From Erythrobacter dokdonensis DSW-74 (GTDB lineage: Bacteria > Pseudomonadota > Alphaproteobacteria > Sphingomonadales > Sphingomonadaceae), in assembly GCF_001677335.1 (NCBI RefSeq), contig NZ_LZYB01000004.1, positions 186,001 through 250,000 on the forward strand: 64,000 bases of DNA, written 5' to 3'. A model generated the notes under the pieces. It was not told where the DNA came from, made no database searches, and worked only from the letters and a program-made list of their open reading frames with translations. Position numbers and translations under genes: made by a program. Each line of letters starts with the position of its first letter. The stretch's first letter is position 1. Positions 26,686 through 35,115 of the stretch are shown here, in pieces.

Positions 26686-27162
26686 ATGAGCCACGCCGAT
26701 CATGCAGCCCCCGCCACCGGGGCGGAGGGCCATTACCGCGCGTTGGAGCGGCTCTATGCCTCCGCGCCGGTCAACGCCAAGTTTGCAAGCGCGCTCCAAA
26801 TTCCGGGAGAAGGCCGTTCGCGGCTGACCTTCACTGTAAGCCCCGAGGATTACCACGCGGCGGGTGCGGCGCATGGCACGATCTATTTCAAGATGCTCGA
26901 CGATGCGGCCTTCTACGCGGCGAACACGCTGGCAACCGATCGTTTCCTGCTCACCACCAGCTTCAACCTGCACTTCACCAAGCCCGTGCGCGAGGGCACT
27001 GTCATCGCCGAGGGGCGCTGGGTAAGCGGGCGGCGTCGGGTGTTCGTGGCCGAAGCGCGGCTGGTGGATGCGGAAGGCGATGAAATCGGGCGCGGCACCG
27101 GCACCTTCATGCGCTCGCGCATCGCGCTCTCCAGCCTGCCGGGCTATGCATCGGACGGCTGA
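26686..27162 (+). CDS. PaaI-family hotdog thioesterase
   Basis: 158 residues. Single hotdog domain with HAAGAAHGTIYFKMLDDAAFYAANTL around the central helix, and FTKPVREGTVIAEGRWVSGRRRVFVAEARLVD for the strands. It probably hydrolyses an acyl- or aryl-CoA; the substrate is unknown. Either ATG 26686 or ATG 26659, overlapping ptsN, could start it; the first is preferred because it matches usual length. It follows ptsN closely. Confidence 0.85.
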   Translation: MSHADHAAPATGAEGHYRALERLYASAPVNAKFASALQIPGEGRSRLTFTVSPEDYHAAGAAHGTIYFKMLDDAAFYAANTLATDRFLLTTSFNLHFTKPVREGTVIAEGRWVSGRRRVFVAEARLVDAEGDEIGRGTGTFMRSRIALSSLPGYASDG

Positions 27163-27177
27163 GGCGGGCGCTTCGGG

Positions 27178-27519
27178 ATGAGCCAACGCCTGCCGGCGCA
27201 TCTTGAAGTAGGCGCGATCCTGCGCCTGGCCGAATCGCAGGGCGGCTTTGCCACGGTGCTTGCCCGCGGCGAGCGCGATGCCGGGACGATCCTGCTGGTA
27301 ACCACATGTCGTGGCAAAGCAGCAAGACTTTACGAAAGAATGCCCAACCTCGACGGTTCGCGCAGCTTTGTTACGACAAAAGAGGAAGATCCTGAAAAAC
27401 AGCAGGATTTTTCCGAATATCTGGCGCGGAGGCGGCGTCAGGATGCCGATATCTGGCTGATCGAGGTGGATATCGACGTTCCGGAACGCTTCGTCGCGCA
27501 AATCGATACGTTAACTTGA
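27178..27519 (+). CDS. DUF1491 family protein
   Basis: 113 residues. RLPAHLEVGAILRLAESQGGFATVLARGERDAGTI and the DADIWLIEVDI-VPERFV end fit DUF1491, a small alphaproteobacterial family of unknown function. The mid-region (codons about 40-80) is less G+C-rich than its neighbours. It starts 15 nt after the thioesterase stop, so it is likely cotranscribed. Confidence 0.82.
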   Translation: MSQRLPAHLEVGAILRLAESQGGFATVLARGERDAGTILLVTTCRGKAARLYERMPNLDGSRSFVTTKEEDPEKQQDFSEYLARRRRQDADIWLIEVDIDVPERFVAQIDTLT

Positions 27520-27711
27520 CCTCTCGCCATTTGCCGCTAATGGCCCGCGCACTTCCTCGCGCAGGCTGACGGGTGGCAATCCGGTTGCCCGGGCAGCACG
27601 CAGACGGGGAGCCGCCGGCAGGCATTTTGAACCCCCCTCTCTCAAGCGAACACAATCGCACAGGGTTTCCGCCTGCGTCGGAGCGCGCTCACCGCCCGAA
27701 TTGTAGAGTAC

Positions 27712-28380
27712 ATGAGTCGCAAGACCGTTTCGATGATTGCCCTCGCCGCCGTGGCGACCGCAACCATTACCTTTCCCGGCGTCGATGGCGCCGCGGTTCT
27801 GGCCCAAAGCGCACAAGCGCAGGCCGATGGGCAGTTCGCCCTGTCCGGTGCGGCCGATCCGGCCCCGGCGACCGAGCTGGTTCCCGAAACCCCCGTTTTC
27901 ATTTCCGAGGAAGTGGTGCAGCCGCTTCCCGAGGTGGCCCAGGCGCCGGTGCTGACCGAGGCGGGTTCACTGCACGAGCTGGTCCGGATGGTCGATACCG
28001 CCGCCCCGCTGAACGAAGAAATGCACTGTCTTGCAGGCGCGGTCTATTTCGAGGCCCGCGGCGAGCCGCTCGCCGGCCAGTTGGCCGTGGCGCAGGTGAT
28101 CATCAACCGTTCCGAGGATAACCGCTTCCCCGAAAGCTATTGCGGCGTGGTGCGCCAAAAGGGGCAATTCTCCTTCATGCGCGGCACGCGGATGCCTCAG
28201 ATCCGCACTGGTTCGCCTGCGTGGACCCGCGCTGTCGCAATCGCCGCAATCGCCCACCAGGGCCTGTGGGAATCCGAAGCGGGCGAGGCGGTGTTCTTCC
28301 ACGCCAAGTATGTCCGTCCCGGCTGGAGCCACCGCAAGACGCGCCTCGCCCAGATCGACACGCATATTTTCTATCGTTGA
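27712..28380 (+). CDS. SleB-type cell wall hydrolase
   Basis: 222 residues. An N-terminal hydrophobic signal (6-32, cut near AQS/AQA) exports it. The Hydrolase_2/SleB domain spans about 100-222, with HCLAGAVYFEARGEPLAGQLAVAQVIINR (likely catalytic E114) and GQFSFMRG. Expected activity is a lytic transglycosylase or amidase on peptidoglycan. The middle (35-95) is an Ala/Pro/Glu linker. The preceding 192-nt gap shows no other gene. Confidence 0.88.
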   Translation: MSRKTVSMIALAAVATATITFPGVDGAAVLAQSAQAQADGQFALSGAADPAPATELVPETPVFISEEVVQPLPEVAQAPVLTEAGSLHELVRMVDTAAPLNEEMHCLAGAVYFEARGEPLAGQLAVAQVIINRSEDNRFPESYCGVVRQKGQFSFMRGTRMPQIRTGSPAWTRAVAIAAIAHQGLWESEAGEAVFFHAKYVRPGWSHRKTRLAQIDTHIFYR

Positions 28381-28384
28381 GGGA

Positions 28385-28411
28385 AAGTTGCAGAGCCTAG
28401 CTCTGCAACTT
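28385..28411. repeat. Perfect hairpin spanning the xthA stop codon
   Basis: AAGTTGCAGAGC (28385-28396), 3-nt loop CTA, GCTCTGCAACTT (28400-28411). The loop is the TAG of xthA on the minus strand. It lies between convergent ends and has no U-tract, so it is a block or RNA-stability element rather than a canonical terminator. Confidence 0.6.
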
Positions 28412-29191
28412 CACCCACACCGGCGCATGATCGCTCGCCTTCTCGCGCCCGCGATGCGCCTTGTCGACGCCCGCCGCTTCCAGCCGGTCGGCACATTCGG
28501 GTGACAGCAGGATGTGATCGATCCGGAAGCCGTGGTCGCGCTGCCACGCTCCGGCCTGGTAATCCCAATAGGTCCACACGCCCCCGCGCGGGTTGTGGGC
28601 GCGGATCGCGTCGGTCCAGCCGTCGGCGAGCAGGCGCGCATAGGCCGCGCGCGATTCGGGCTGCATCAGCGCATCGTCCCGCATCGCCTTCACCGACCAA
28701 ACGTCATCGTCATGCGGGATGACGTTGAAATCGCCGAGCACCACCGCGGGCACTTCCTCGGCCCAGATGGCGGCCATGCGCCCGCGAAGCTTTTCCATCC
28801 ATGCCAGCTTGTAGTCGAACTTCGGCCCCGGCTGCGGGTTGCCGTTGGGCAGGTAGAGGCAGGCGATGCGCACGCCGTTCACATCGGCTTCGAGATAGCG
28901 CGCCTGTTCACCCTCCCCGTCCTTCGGCCCGTCGATACCGAGCCCGCGCCGGACTTCGGTGATGTCGTACCCTGCCTGCCTGTCGGCGAGGATCGCGACC
29001 CCGTTGAAGGCCTTCTGTCCGTGCCAGATCGCGGCATAGCCCAGCGCTTCGATATCGGCGGCGGGGAAGCCTTCGTCCTGCGACTTGATTTCTTGCAGGC
29101 AGGCGACCGCCGGGCGGGTTTCTTCCAGCCATTCGACGAGGCGCGGCAGGCGCGCCTTGATGCCGTTGATGTTGAAGGTGGCAATTTTCAT
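28397..29191 (-). CDS. xthA: Exodeoxyribonuclease III
   Basis: 264 residues. AP endonuclease and 3'-5' exonuclease of base-excision repair. Endonuclease/exonuclease/phosphatase fold: MKIATFNINGIKARL with metal-ligand N7, LQEIKSQD with E34, the GDFNVIPHDDDV block, and DHAPVW with the catalytic His near the end. Full family length. The stop lies inside a perfect hairpin shared with the end of the convergent SleB gene. Confidence 0.95.
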   Translation of the reverse strand: MKIATFNINGIKARLPRLVEWLEETRPAVACLQEIKSQDEGFPAADIEALGYAAIWHGQKAFNGVAILADRQAGYDITEVRRGLGIDGPKDGEGEQARYLEADVNGVRIACLYLPNGNPQPGPKFDYKLAWMEKLRGRMAAIWAEEVPAVVLGDFNVIPHDDDVWSVKAMRDDALMQPESRAAYARLLADGWTDAIRAHNPRGGVWTYWDYQAGAWQRDHGFRIDHILLSPECADRLEAAGVDKAHRGREKASDHAPVWVKLQS

Positions 29192-29229
29192 GGGGCTACT
29201 GATGCCCCAAACCGCTGCGCGGGTCTAAC

Positions 29230-29562
29230 CTAAATCCCGAAGCTTGCCCCGCAGCCGCAGCCGGCAGCAGCCTGCGGGTTTTCGACCTTGAAGGCCGCAC
29301 CGCCGAGCGATTCGACGAAATCCACGGTGCTGCCCGCGATCAGATCGAGGCTCACCGGATCGACCACCAGCTTCACACCATCAGTCTCGGAGATTGAATC
29401 ATCCGCCTCGGGCGCTTCGGCGAGGTCGAACTTGTACTGGAAGCCCGAACAGCCCCCGCCTTCCACTGCCAGACGCAGGATCGCCGGGCGCGATTGCTTG
29501 CTTGCAATGAAGGCCACACGCTTGGCGGCCGACGAAGTCAGGATCAGGGGTTCAGCGCTCAT
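29230..29562 (-). CDS. erpA: Iron-sulfur cluster insertion protein ErpA
   Basis: 110 residues, HesB/IscA fold. The three cluster-binding cysteines are C38 (GGGCSGFQY), C102 and C104 (GCGCGASFGI). FQYKFDLAEAP is typical of ErpA rather than SufA, and a distinct SufA lies at 61.8 kb. It delivers Fe-S clusters to apoproteins. Upstream of xthA on the same strand, 38 nt apart. Confidence 0.92.
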   Translation of the reverse strand: MSAEPLILTSSAAKRVAFIASKQSRPAILRLAVEGGGCSGFQYKFDLAEAPEADDSISETDGVKLVVDPVSLDLIAGSTVDFVESLGGAAFKVENPQAAAGCGCGASFGI

Positions 29563-29600
29563 GCTGCCAATCTAGGGCGAGAGCCGCGCGCGCTCAAGGC

Positions 29601-30032
29601 CTACACCGCCTGGATGTAGTTGCGCAGCGCCTCTGCCTCGTGCTGGACCTCGTCGATCTTGTGCTTCACGAGGTCGCCGATCGAGATGAAGGCGACCAGC
29701 CTCCCGTCGTCCACCACCGGAAAGTGGCGGAAACGCCGGCGGGTCATCATCGCCAGCGCATCGTCGATGGTGGTCGAAGGCTCGACCGTTACCGCGGGCG
29801 AGGTCATGATCTGTTCGACGCGCATCGACAGGCAGGCCTCGCCGTGGTCGGCAAGCCGGTAGATCACGTCCCGCTCCGACACGATGCCCGCCACGCGCCC
29901 ATCGCGCAGCACCGGCAGGGCGCCAATACGCTTGCTGGCAAGGACGCGCACGGCGTCTGCGACCGGGGTCGCAACGTCGCATGCGATGATATCGGAGGCG
30001 CCGCGCAGGGCGATGATGCTGGCAATGTTCAT
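29601..30032 (-). CDS. CBS-domain pair protein
   Basis: 143 residues consisting of two CBS motifs (about 12-60 and 72-125), with RIGALPVLRDGRVAGIVSERDVI and RRRFRHFPVVDDGRLVAFISIGDLV. Stand-alone CBS pairs bind adenine nucleotides and act as energy sensors or regulatory subunits; the partner is unknown. GGGAG upstream of ATG 30032 decides against the longer frame to 30113. Confidence 0.9.
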   Translation of the reverse strand: MNIASIIALRGASDIIACDVATPVADAVRVLASKRIGALPVLRDGRVAGIVSERDVIYRLADHGEACLSMRVEQIMTSPAVTVEPSTTIDDALAMMTRRRFRHFPVVDDGRLVAFISIGDLVKHKIDEVQHEAEALRNYIQAV

Positions 30033-30179
30033 GGCCGACTCCCTCTCTCTGGGGAATGGAAAATGCCATGTCCGCACACAAAAAGCGAATCTGTGCACAG
30101 TGGCAGCTTGCATGGCGCGAACCGGTGCTTGCGGCTTTTGCGCGTTGCAATGCGGTCATGCGCGGGCCATGTCGGGCCC

Positions 30180-30491
30180 ATGACCCGCAAATCCCCGCTC
30201 GATGATCCCGTGAATGCGGCCCATGCCTGGGCCCGCTATCGCCAGATCATGAAGCTGCTGCTGGCGGTGACGGTGCTGGTGGTGGCGGTCGCGATGGGGC
30301 TGCTGTTTGCCTATAATGGCATGATTTCCGTGCATTTCTACATCGCGGTCGCGCTCGGTATCAGTCTCACCATGCTGCTTGGCGGAGGGCTGATGGGCCT
30401 TGCCTTCCTGTCCAACGGAACGGGGCATGACGAATCGGTCGATAACCGGATGCCTGCCCGCGACGAATTGTGGATGCCCCCTGAAGACTAG
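30180..30491 (+). CDS. Small membrane protein, function unknown
   Basis: 103 residues with two hydrophobic segments (about 25-45 and 54-76, the second Gly/Met-rich: LLGGGLMGLAFL). The N-terminus is basic and the C-terminal 25 residues are acidic and probably cytoplasmic. I do not recognise the family. It is divergent from the CBS gene across 147 nt. Its TAG is palindromic with the TAG of the convergent ferredoxin-like gene (CTAG). Confidence 0.65.
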   Translation: MTRKSPLDDPVNAAHAWARYRQIMKLLLAVTVLVVAVAMGLLFAYNGMISVHFYIAVALGISLTMLLGGGLMGLAFLSNGTGHDESVDNRMPARDELWMPPED

Positions 30492-30898
30492 GGTGGGGTA
30501 AGGCGGTAATCCTCCACCGGCACGCCGCCTACCAAGTGCTCCTGGATGATCCGTTCCAGCACCTTGGGCGAGCAGGAGTGGTACCATACCCCGTCGGGCC
30601 ATACGACCGCGACCGGTCCGGCCGCGCAGATCTGCAGGCAATCGGCCTTGCTGCGCTGGATACCGCCGCCCGGACCGCGCTTGCTGTCCTCACCCCGTTG
30701 CGGGCCGACAAGGCCCAGTTCCTTCAGCCGCGACTTGAGAAACTCCCATGCCTCCTCGCCCTCAGCGCGCGAACAGCATTTCTGCTTGTCGGACACCGCG
30801 CACAGCATGATGTGGCGGGTGATCGCGGTTCCCTTGGCCGGATCGCCGTAATGCTTGGCCAGCGAGGTTTGCGCCGAAAGCAGCTCCTGCCGGCTCAT
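30488..30898 (-). CDS. Thioredoxin-like [2Fe-2S] ferredoxin domain protein
   Basis: 136 residues. Cysteines C33, C41/C42, C87 and C91 fit the C-x(7-12)-C...C-x3-C pattern of thioredoxin-like 2Fe-2S ferredoxins, as in NuoE and the cobaltochelatase-associated small ferredoxins. HIMLCAVSDKQKCC and DCLQICAAGPVAVVWPDGVWY flank the cluster loops. Role is unknown. Its ATG overlaps the S9 peptidase TGA (ATGA). Confidence 0.88.
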   Translation of the reverse strand: MSRQELLSAQTSLAKHYGDPAKGTAITRHIMLCAVSDKQKCCSRAEGEEAWEFLKSRLKELGLVGPQRGEDSKRGPGGGIQRSKADCLQICAAGPVAVVWPDGVWYHSCSPKVLERIIQEHLVGGVPVEDYRLTPP

Positions 30899-33069
30899 TC
30901 GGGCGCGTCCTGCTTCAGCCAGCGATCAAGCCACGCGAAGACCGTATCATGCCATTGCAGCGAATTCTTCGCGCCCAACACCCAGTGGTTTTCATCCGGG
31001 AACACCAGCAATTGCGAGGGAATGCCGCGTTCCTGCAGCGCGGTGAAGCTTTGCAGCCCCTGGGTATAGGGCACGCGGAAATCGCGCTCGCCGGTCACCA
31101 CCAGCATCGGCGTTTGCCATTTGTCGATGTGGTTGGCGGGGTTCCACTTCTCGTAGATCTCGCGCGCCTGCGCATAGGAACCGCCGAAATCCCAGCGCGG
31201 GAACCACAATTCCTCGGTGGAATAATAGAAGCTGCGAGTGTCGAAGATGCCATCGTGCTGAACGAGGCAATCGAAGCGGTCGGCCCACTGCCCCGCGATC
31301 CAGTTGACCATGTAACCGCCATAGCTTGCGCCCATCGCGCAGGCGCGGGTTCCGTCGATCCGGCTATCGAGCGCGAGCGCGGCTTCGAGGCCTTTCTTGA
31401 GGTCTTCCAGCGGCTTGCCGCCCCAATCACGGTTGATCGCATCGGTGAAGGCCTGGCCGTATCCGGTCGAGCCGTGGAAATCGACCGATATCACCGCATA
31501 GCCCCGGCTCGCGACGACGCGCGGGTTCCAGCGGCTCGACCAGGCGTCGTTGAAGCTGCCCTGCGGCCCGCCGTGGATATACAGGATGGCGGGGATCGGC
31601 CCGGTCTGGTCGGCAAGGCGCGTGATCTGACCCCACACCGTGCCGCCGTTCGCGCCTGCAAAGCTGAAACGGCGGGTGACGATGTTCGCAAGGCCGCCCA
31701 TGCGGGTCGTGGCGACATCTGTCAGCGGGCGACCCTTCTGCCCTGCATCTGCCAGATAGAGCTCGGACGGTGCGCCGAGCGAATCCCGGGTGAACAGCAG
31801 CCGCCCGCCGGGCAGCGCGGCGAGGTTGGCGATATGCGCCTCGTTACCCGCCATGAGATTGAGCTCGGTCACGCTGCCGGTCTGCGGATCGATGCGAAAG
31901 GCGGGGGTGTCCAGAACCTTCTGGGCGGTGGCGATCAGGTGCTTGCTGTCGGCTGTCCACGTCAGGGTGCCAAAGCTGAGATCGGTGTTTGCGGTGAGAT
32001 TGCGCAGCTTGCCGGTCTTGAGATCAAGCAGGCGCACCGAAAGGCGATCAGCCTCGTAGGTCGGCCGCTCCATCGCCAGCCACGCGAGATAACGCCCGTC
32101 GGGCGAGGGCGTGGGCGCGGTGTCCGTGGCGGCATTGTTCGCCGTCAGCAGCACCGGCGCGCCGCCTGACAGGTCCGATACATAGATGTCGAGATTGGTC
32201 GAGCCCGGCTCCGTGCCATCGGCCTTGCGGGCGACAAAATAGACCTGCTCGCCATCGGGCGAGAAAGCGATGTCCTCGCCCCCGCCAAAAGGCATGGTGG
32301 GGGTGTCGGCGACGAGGCCGGTTGCAGGGTCGGTGCCGTCGACGGCAACCCCGTCGCCGACTGCCTTGCCATCCTCCAGCCCGAACACGAAAACGCGGTT
32401 GGGCGTGCCTGGCGTGGCCCAGCGGTCCCAGTGGCGATAGAAGCCGTCAGCCCCGTCGTAGAGCCGCCCGGTGCCTGGGCCGGGCAGGTGGGCGGGTGCC
32501 ACGTCGGGGCAACCGAAGCGCGGGCAATCGCGCGGCACCTCGCCCCACAGCGCAATCGCCTTCCCGTTCGGCGCGAGCTTGAAGCCGGCGATTTCGGTGC
32601 CCGGAATATCGGCAACCACCTCCGGCTTGCCGCTGCGCCCGTCCTTGCCGGGGCTCACCCGCCACACGCGGCTGCGGCTCTCGGCCTTCTTGTCGGTATG
32701 TTCGCCGCTGAGGAAATAGACTGCGCCATCCGGCCCGAAAGCCAGACCGGACGCCTTGAGCCCGAAGTCGAGCGCCACCGGCTTCGCTCCCGGGCGGGTC
32801 AGATCGATGAGGTAATGCCGCGGGCTGCGCACAAGGCTTTCCGGGTCAGTCACGGTGACCGTGTAGGCTGCGATTGTACCCGCCGCATTGACCGTGGGCG
32901 CGCCGAGGCGAGGGAGCGTGACGAGGTCGCGCGCGCTCATCGGTGCAGCAGAGACACCGGGAACGGACTCGTTTTCGGCGGCGACGGGTGCAGGGCCATC
33001 CTGCGCGACGACTGGTGCGGAAAAAAGGGCGGCGGCGATCAGGGTGCCGGAAAAGGTATGGTTTCGCAT
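30895..33069 (-). CDS. S9-family prolyl oligopeptidase-like peptidase, secreted
   Basis: 724 residues. A signal peptide (1-22, cut after VAQ) puts it in the periplasm. The N-terminal beta-propeller is followed by an alpha/beta-hydrolase domain with triad S582 (GASYGGYM), D663 (GERDFRVPY) and H695 (ENHWVLG). It should cleave short peptides, as dipeptidyl or acylaminoacyl peptidases do; specificity is not readable. It is coupled to the 2Fe-2S gene downstream. Confidence 0.92.
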   Translation of the reverse strand: MRNHTFSGTLIAAALFSAPVVAQDGPAPVAAENESVPGVSAAPMSARDLVTLPRLGAPTVNAAGTIAAYTVTVTDPESLVRSPRHYLIDLTRPGAKPVALDFGLKASGLAFGPDGAVYFLSGEHTDKKAESRSRVWRVSPGKDGRSGKPEVVADIPGTEIAGFKLAPNGKAIALWGEVPRDCPRFGCPDVAPAHLPGPGTGRLYDGADGFYRHWDRWATPGTPNRVFVFGLEDGKAVGDGVAVDGTDPATGLVADTPTMPFGGGEDIAFSPDGEQVYFVARKADGTEPGSTNLDIYVSDLSGGAPVLLTANNAATDTAPTPSPDGRYLAWLAMERPTYEADRLSVRLLDLKTGKLRNLTANTDLSFGTLTWTADSKHLIATAQKVLDTPAFRIDPQTGSVTELNLMAGNEAHIANLAALPGGRLLFTRDSLGAPSELYLADAGQKGRPLTDVATTRMGGLANIVTRRFSFAGANGGTVWGQITRLADQTGPIPAILYIHGGPQGSFNDAWSSRWNPRVVASRGYAVISVDFHGSTGYGQAFTDAINRDWGGKPLEDLKKGLEAALALDSRIDGTRACAMGASYGGYMVNWIAGQWADRFDCLVQHDGIFDTRSFYYSTEELWFPRWDFGGSYAQAREIYEKWNPANHIDKWQTPMLVVTGERDFRVPYTQGLQSFTALQERGIPSQLLVFPDENHWVLGAKNSLQWHDTVFAWLDRWLKQDAPE

Positions 33070-33109
33070 GGCGGCAGGATTAGCCCGCCGCGCTCGCCTG
33101 CGCCAGCCT

Positions 33110-33607
33110 TCAGGACTTCTTGCCGACGATCCGGGCGATTTCCGCCTGGACCAGCTTTTCGACCATGGCGGGCAGGTTTGCCTCGAGCCATTGGGCCAGC
33201 ATCGGGCGCAGCAATTCGCGGGTCAGCCCCTCCAGCGAGGTCTCGCCCGAACGCACGATCTGCGGCTTGGCGCCCGGTTCGGCGAGCATTGCCAGCGCGG
33301 CGAGATTTTCCTGCATCGCGCTGCGCACGGCATCGGCGATCAGCGGGGTTTCGTCGCCGGTCGCCTGACCGCTGCCGAGCGGCATCGCGCTGGCTTCGGT
33401 CTCCGGCGAACATTCCATGTCAGCCAGATCGAGCACTTCGTCCTCGTCGCGCGCCTGCGATGCCGGCTGCGGCGCCGCTTCGCTTTCGTCGGCTGCGAGT
33501 TCGCGGCGGCGACGGGCTTCGAGCGCCACGGCACGATTGTCGCGCGCGATCACCTTCTTGATCGATTCAAGGATTTCCTCGACCGACGCTTCGCCTTCGT
33601 GACTCAT
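33110..33607 (-). CDS. popZ: Polar organizing protein PopZ homologue (DUF2497)
   Basis: 165 residues. The three-part PopZ plan is visible: an N-terminal helix SVEEILESIKKVIARD (6-21); a Pro/Glu/Asp-rich central region with DEDEVLDLADM; and a C-terminal assembly region (124-165) with TRELLRPMLAQWLEANLPAMVEKLV, close to Caulobacter VRELLRPLLKEWLDQNLPRIVE. In Caulobacter PopZ forms a polar matrix that anchors ParB-parS. The order pcm-tolC-popZ also fits. ATG 33607 is chosen over an upstream frame to 33628. Confidence 0.88.
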   Translation of the reverse strand: MSHEGEASVEEILESIKKVIARDNRAVALEARRRRELAADESEAAPQPASQARDEDEVLDLADMECSPETEASAMPLGSGQATGDETPLIADAVRSAMQENLAALAMLAEPGAKPQIVRSGETSLEGLTRELLRPMLAQWLEANLPAMVEKLVQAEIARIVGKKS

Positions 33608-33648
33608 TTTCCACCCTTGTGACGCCACCCGGCGTCCCGAATCGGGAC

Positions 33649-35115
33649 TTACTTTTCGCCGGGCAGGAGTTGCGGGCCGATTGTTGCGTCGGGGGCCGGA
33701 ATGTCAACGGTTCTGGTCGATTTGGCCTGCGGTTCGGGATCGCGGTCCCAGTCCCACATCTTGCTGCTGACCCGGTCGGCGTTGATTGTGGGATCGTAGA
33801 GCACGCCTTCGATATCGAGATTGAGATCGCGCGCCTCGGCCTTGCCCATCAACGCCAGCAGGTTGAACCCGGCGACATAGGCATTGCGCCGCGCGGTCAC
33901 GAGCTGCGCGCGGGCGCTGACCAGTTCCTGTTCGGCGTTGAGCACTTCGATGATCGTGCGGTTGCCGATCGAGTTCTCCGCGCGCACGCCTTCAAGGCTG
34001 AGTTCGGCGGCTTCGACCGCAGCCTGCGCGCTCTTGATGACGGCATTGGCGGCCTGCCAGTTCGACCAGGTCGAGCGGGTTTCGGCGACGATCTGGCGTT
34101 CCGAGGCGATCACGTCTTCCAGCGCGGCAGATTCGCGTGCTCCGGCCTGACGCTGGCGGGCGGCGGGCAGGCCGCCCTGGAACAGTGGCACGGTCACCCG
34201 CACCCCGGCATTGGCGGTCACCTCGCGCTGGACGAGCCCGGGGAAGTTGCTGACCAGCGTGCCGAAGAAGTCGCTGTACTGGCCGTTGACGAACAGCCCG
34301 ACTGTCGGCAGCCGCCCGGCGCCTGCGACCTTGGTGTCGAATCCGGCGGCCTCGGCGCGCAGCTTGGCGGCTTCGAGATTGGGGTTGTTTTCGAGCGCGC
34401 TCACGATCGCCTCGCCCACCGTGTCGGGCAGGCCTGGCAACGGCGGCGGCGCTTCGAGCGCGGCCGGGGCGCTGCCGACAAGGCGGATGTAGGTTTCACG
34501 CGCGGCGATCAGGTTGGCCTCGGCCGATTGCAGATCGCCTTCTGCCACAGCGAGGCGCGAGCGCGACTGGGCGACATCGGTGATGGTCAGATCGCCGATC
34601 TGGAAGCGGTCGCTGGTGGCTTCGAGATTGGTCCGCAGCACCGCGACATTGTTTGCCGCCAGCGCCGCGAGCGCCTCGGTCCGCAGCACGTCCATATAGG
34701 CGGCAACGACCTGCGCGAAGATCGTGCTTTCGGTATTGCGCAGGTCGGCCTGCCCGGCCTCGACCCGTTCCTTGGCTGCGGCGATGCCGTTGCGCACCGC
34801 TCCGCCCGAATAGACCGGCACCAGCAGCGCGGTCGTCACGCCGAGGTTACGTTCCGGCGGGGCGAAGGCGTTGGCCGACTGGCGGATGAATTCGATATGG
34901 GTCGCAGTGACATCGACCGAAGGCAGGCCGGGCGCACGCTGGATCGGCACGCCTTCATCGGTTGCGCGCTGGTTGGCGCGTGCCGCTTCGAGCGTGGGGT
35001 TGGTCGTATAGGCCTGTACCAGCGCCTCGCGCAGATTGTCCGCTTCCGCAGGCGAGGACAGCGCCAGCAGGCTCGCCGAAGCGGTCCGGAGCAGTGAGGC
35101 GGGCAGACGTGTCAC
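33649..35115 (-). CDS. tolC: TolC-family outer-membrane efflux protein
   Basis: 488 residues. Two outer-membrane-factor repeats make a trimeric beta-barrel and periplasmic alpha-tunnel for type I secretion and RND/MFS efflux. NTEIL-like N-terminal LREALVQAYTTNPTLEAARANQRA and long Ala/Gln/Glu-rich helices with VTVPLFQGGLPAAR are seen. A signal-like segment covers the first 25 residues. The start is GTG overlapping the pcm TGA. popZ lies 41 nt downstream, so the three genes probably share the promoter at 35.73 kb. Confidence 0.93.
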   Translation of the reverse strand: MTRLPASLLRTASASLLALSSPAEADNLREALVQAYTTNPTLEAARANQRATDEGVPIQRAPGLPSVDVTATHIEFIRQSANAFAPPERNLGVTTALLVPVYSGGAVRNGIAAAKERVEAGQADLRNTESTIFAQVVAAYMDVLRTEALAALAANNVAVLRTNLEATSDRFQIGDLTITDVAQSRSRLAVAEGDLQSAEANLIAARETYIRLVGSAPAALEAPPPLPGLPDTVGEAIVSALENNPNLEAAKLRAEAAGFDTKVAGAGRLPTVGLFVNGQYSDFFGTLVSNFPGLVQREVTANAGVRVTVPLFQGGLPAARQRQAGARESAALEDVIASERQIVAETRSTWSNWQAANAVIKSAQAAVEAAELSLEGVRAENSIGNRTIIEVLNAEQELVSARAQLVTARRNAYVAGFNLLALMGKAEARDLNLDIEGVLYDPTINADRVSSKMWDWDRDPEPQAKSTRTVDIPAPDATIGPQLLPGEK

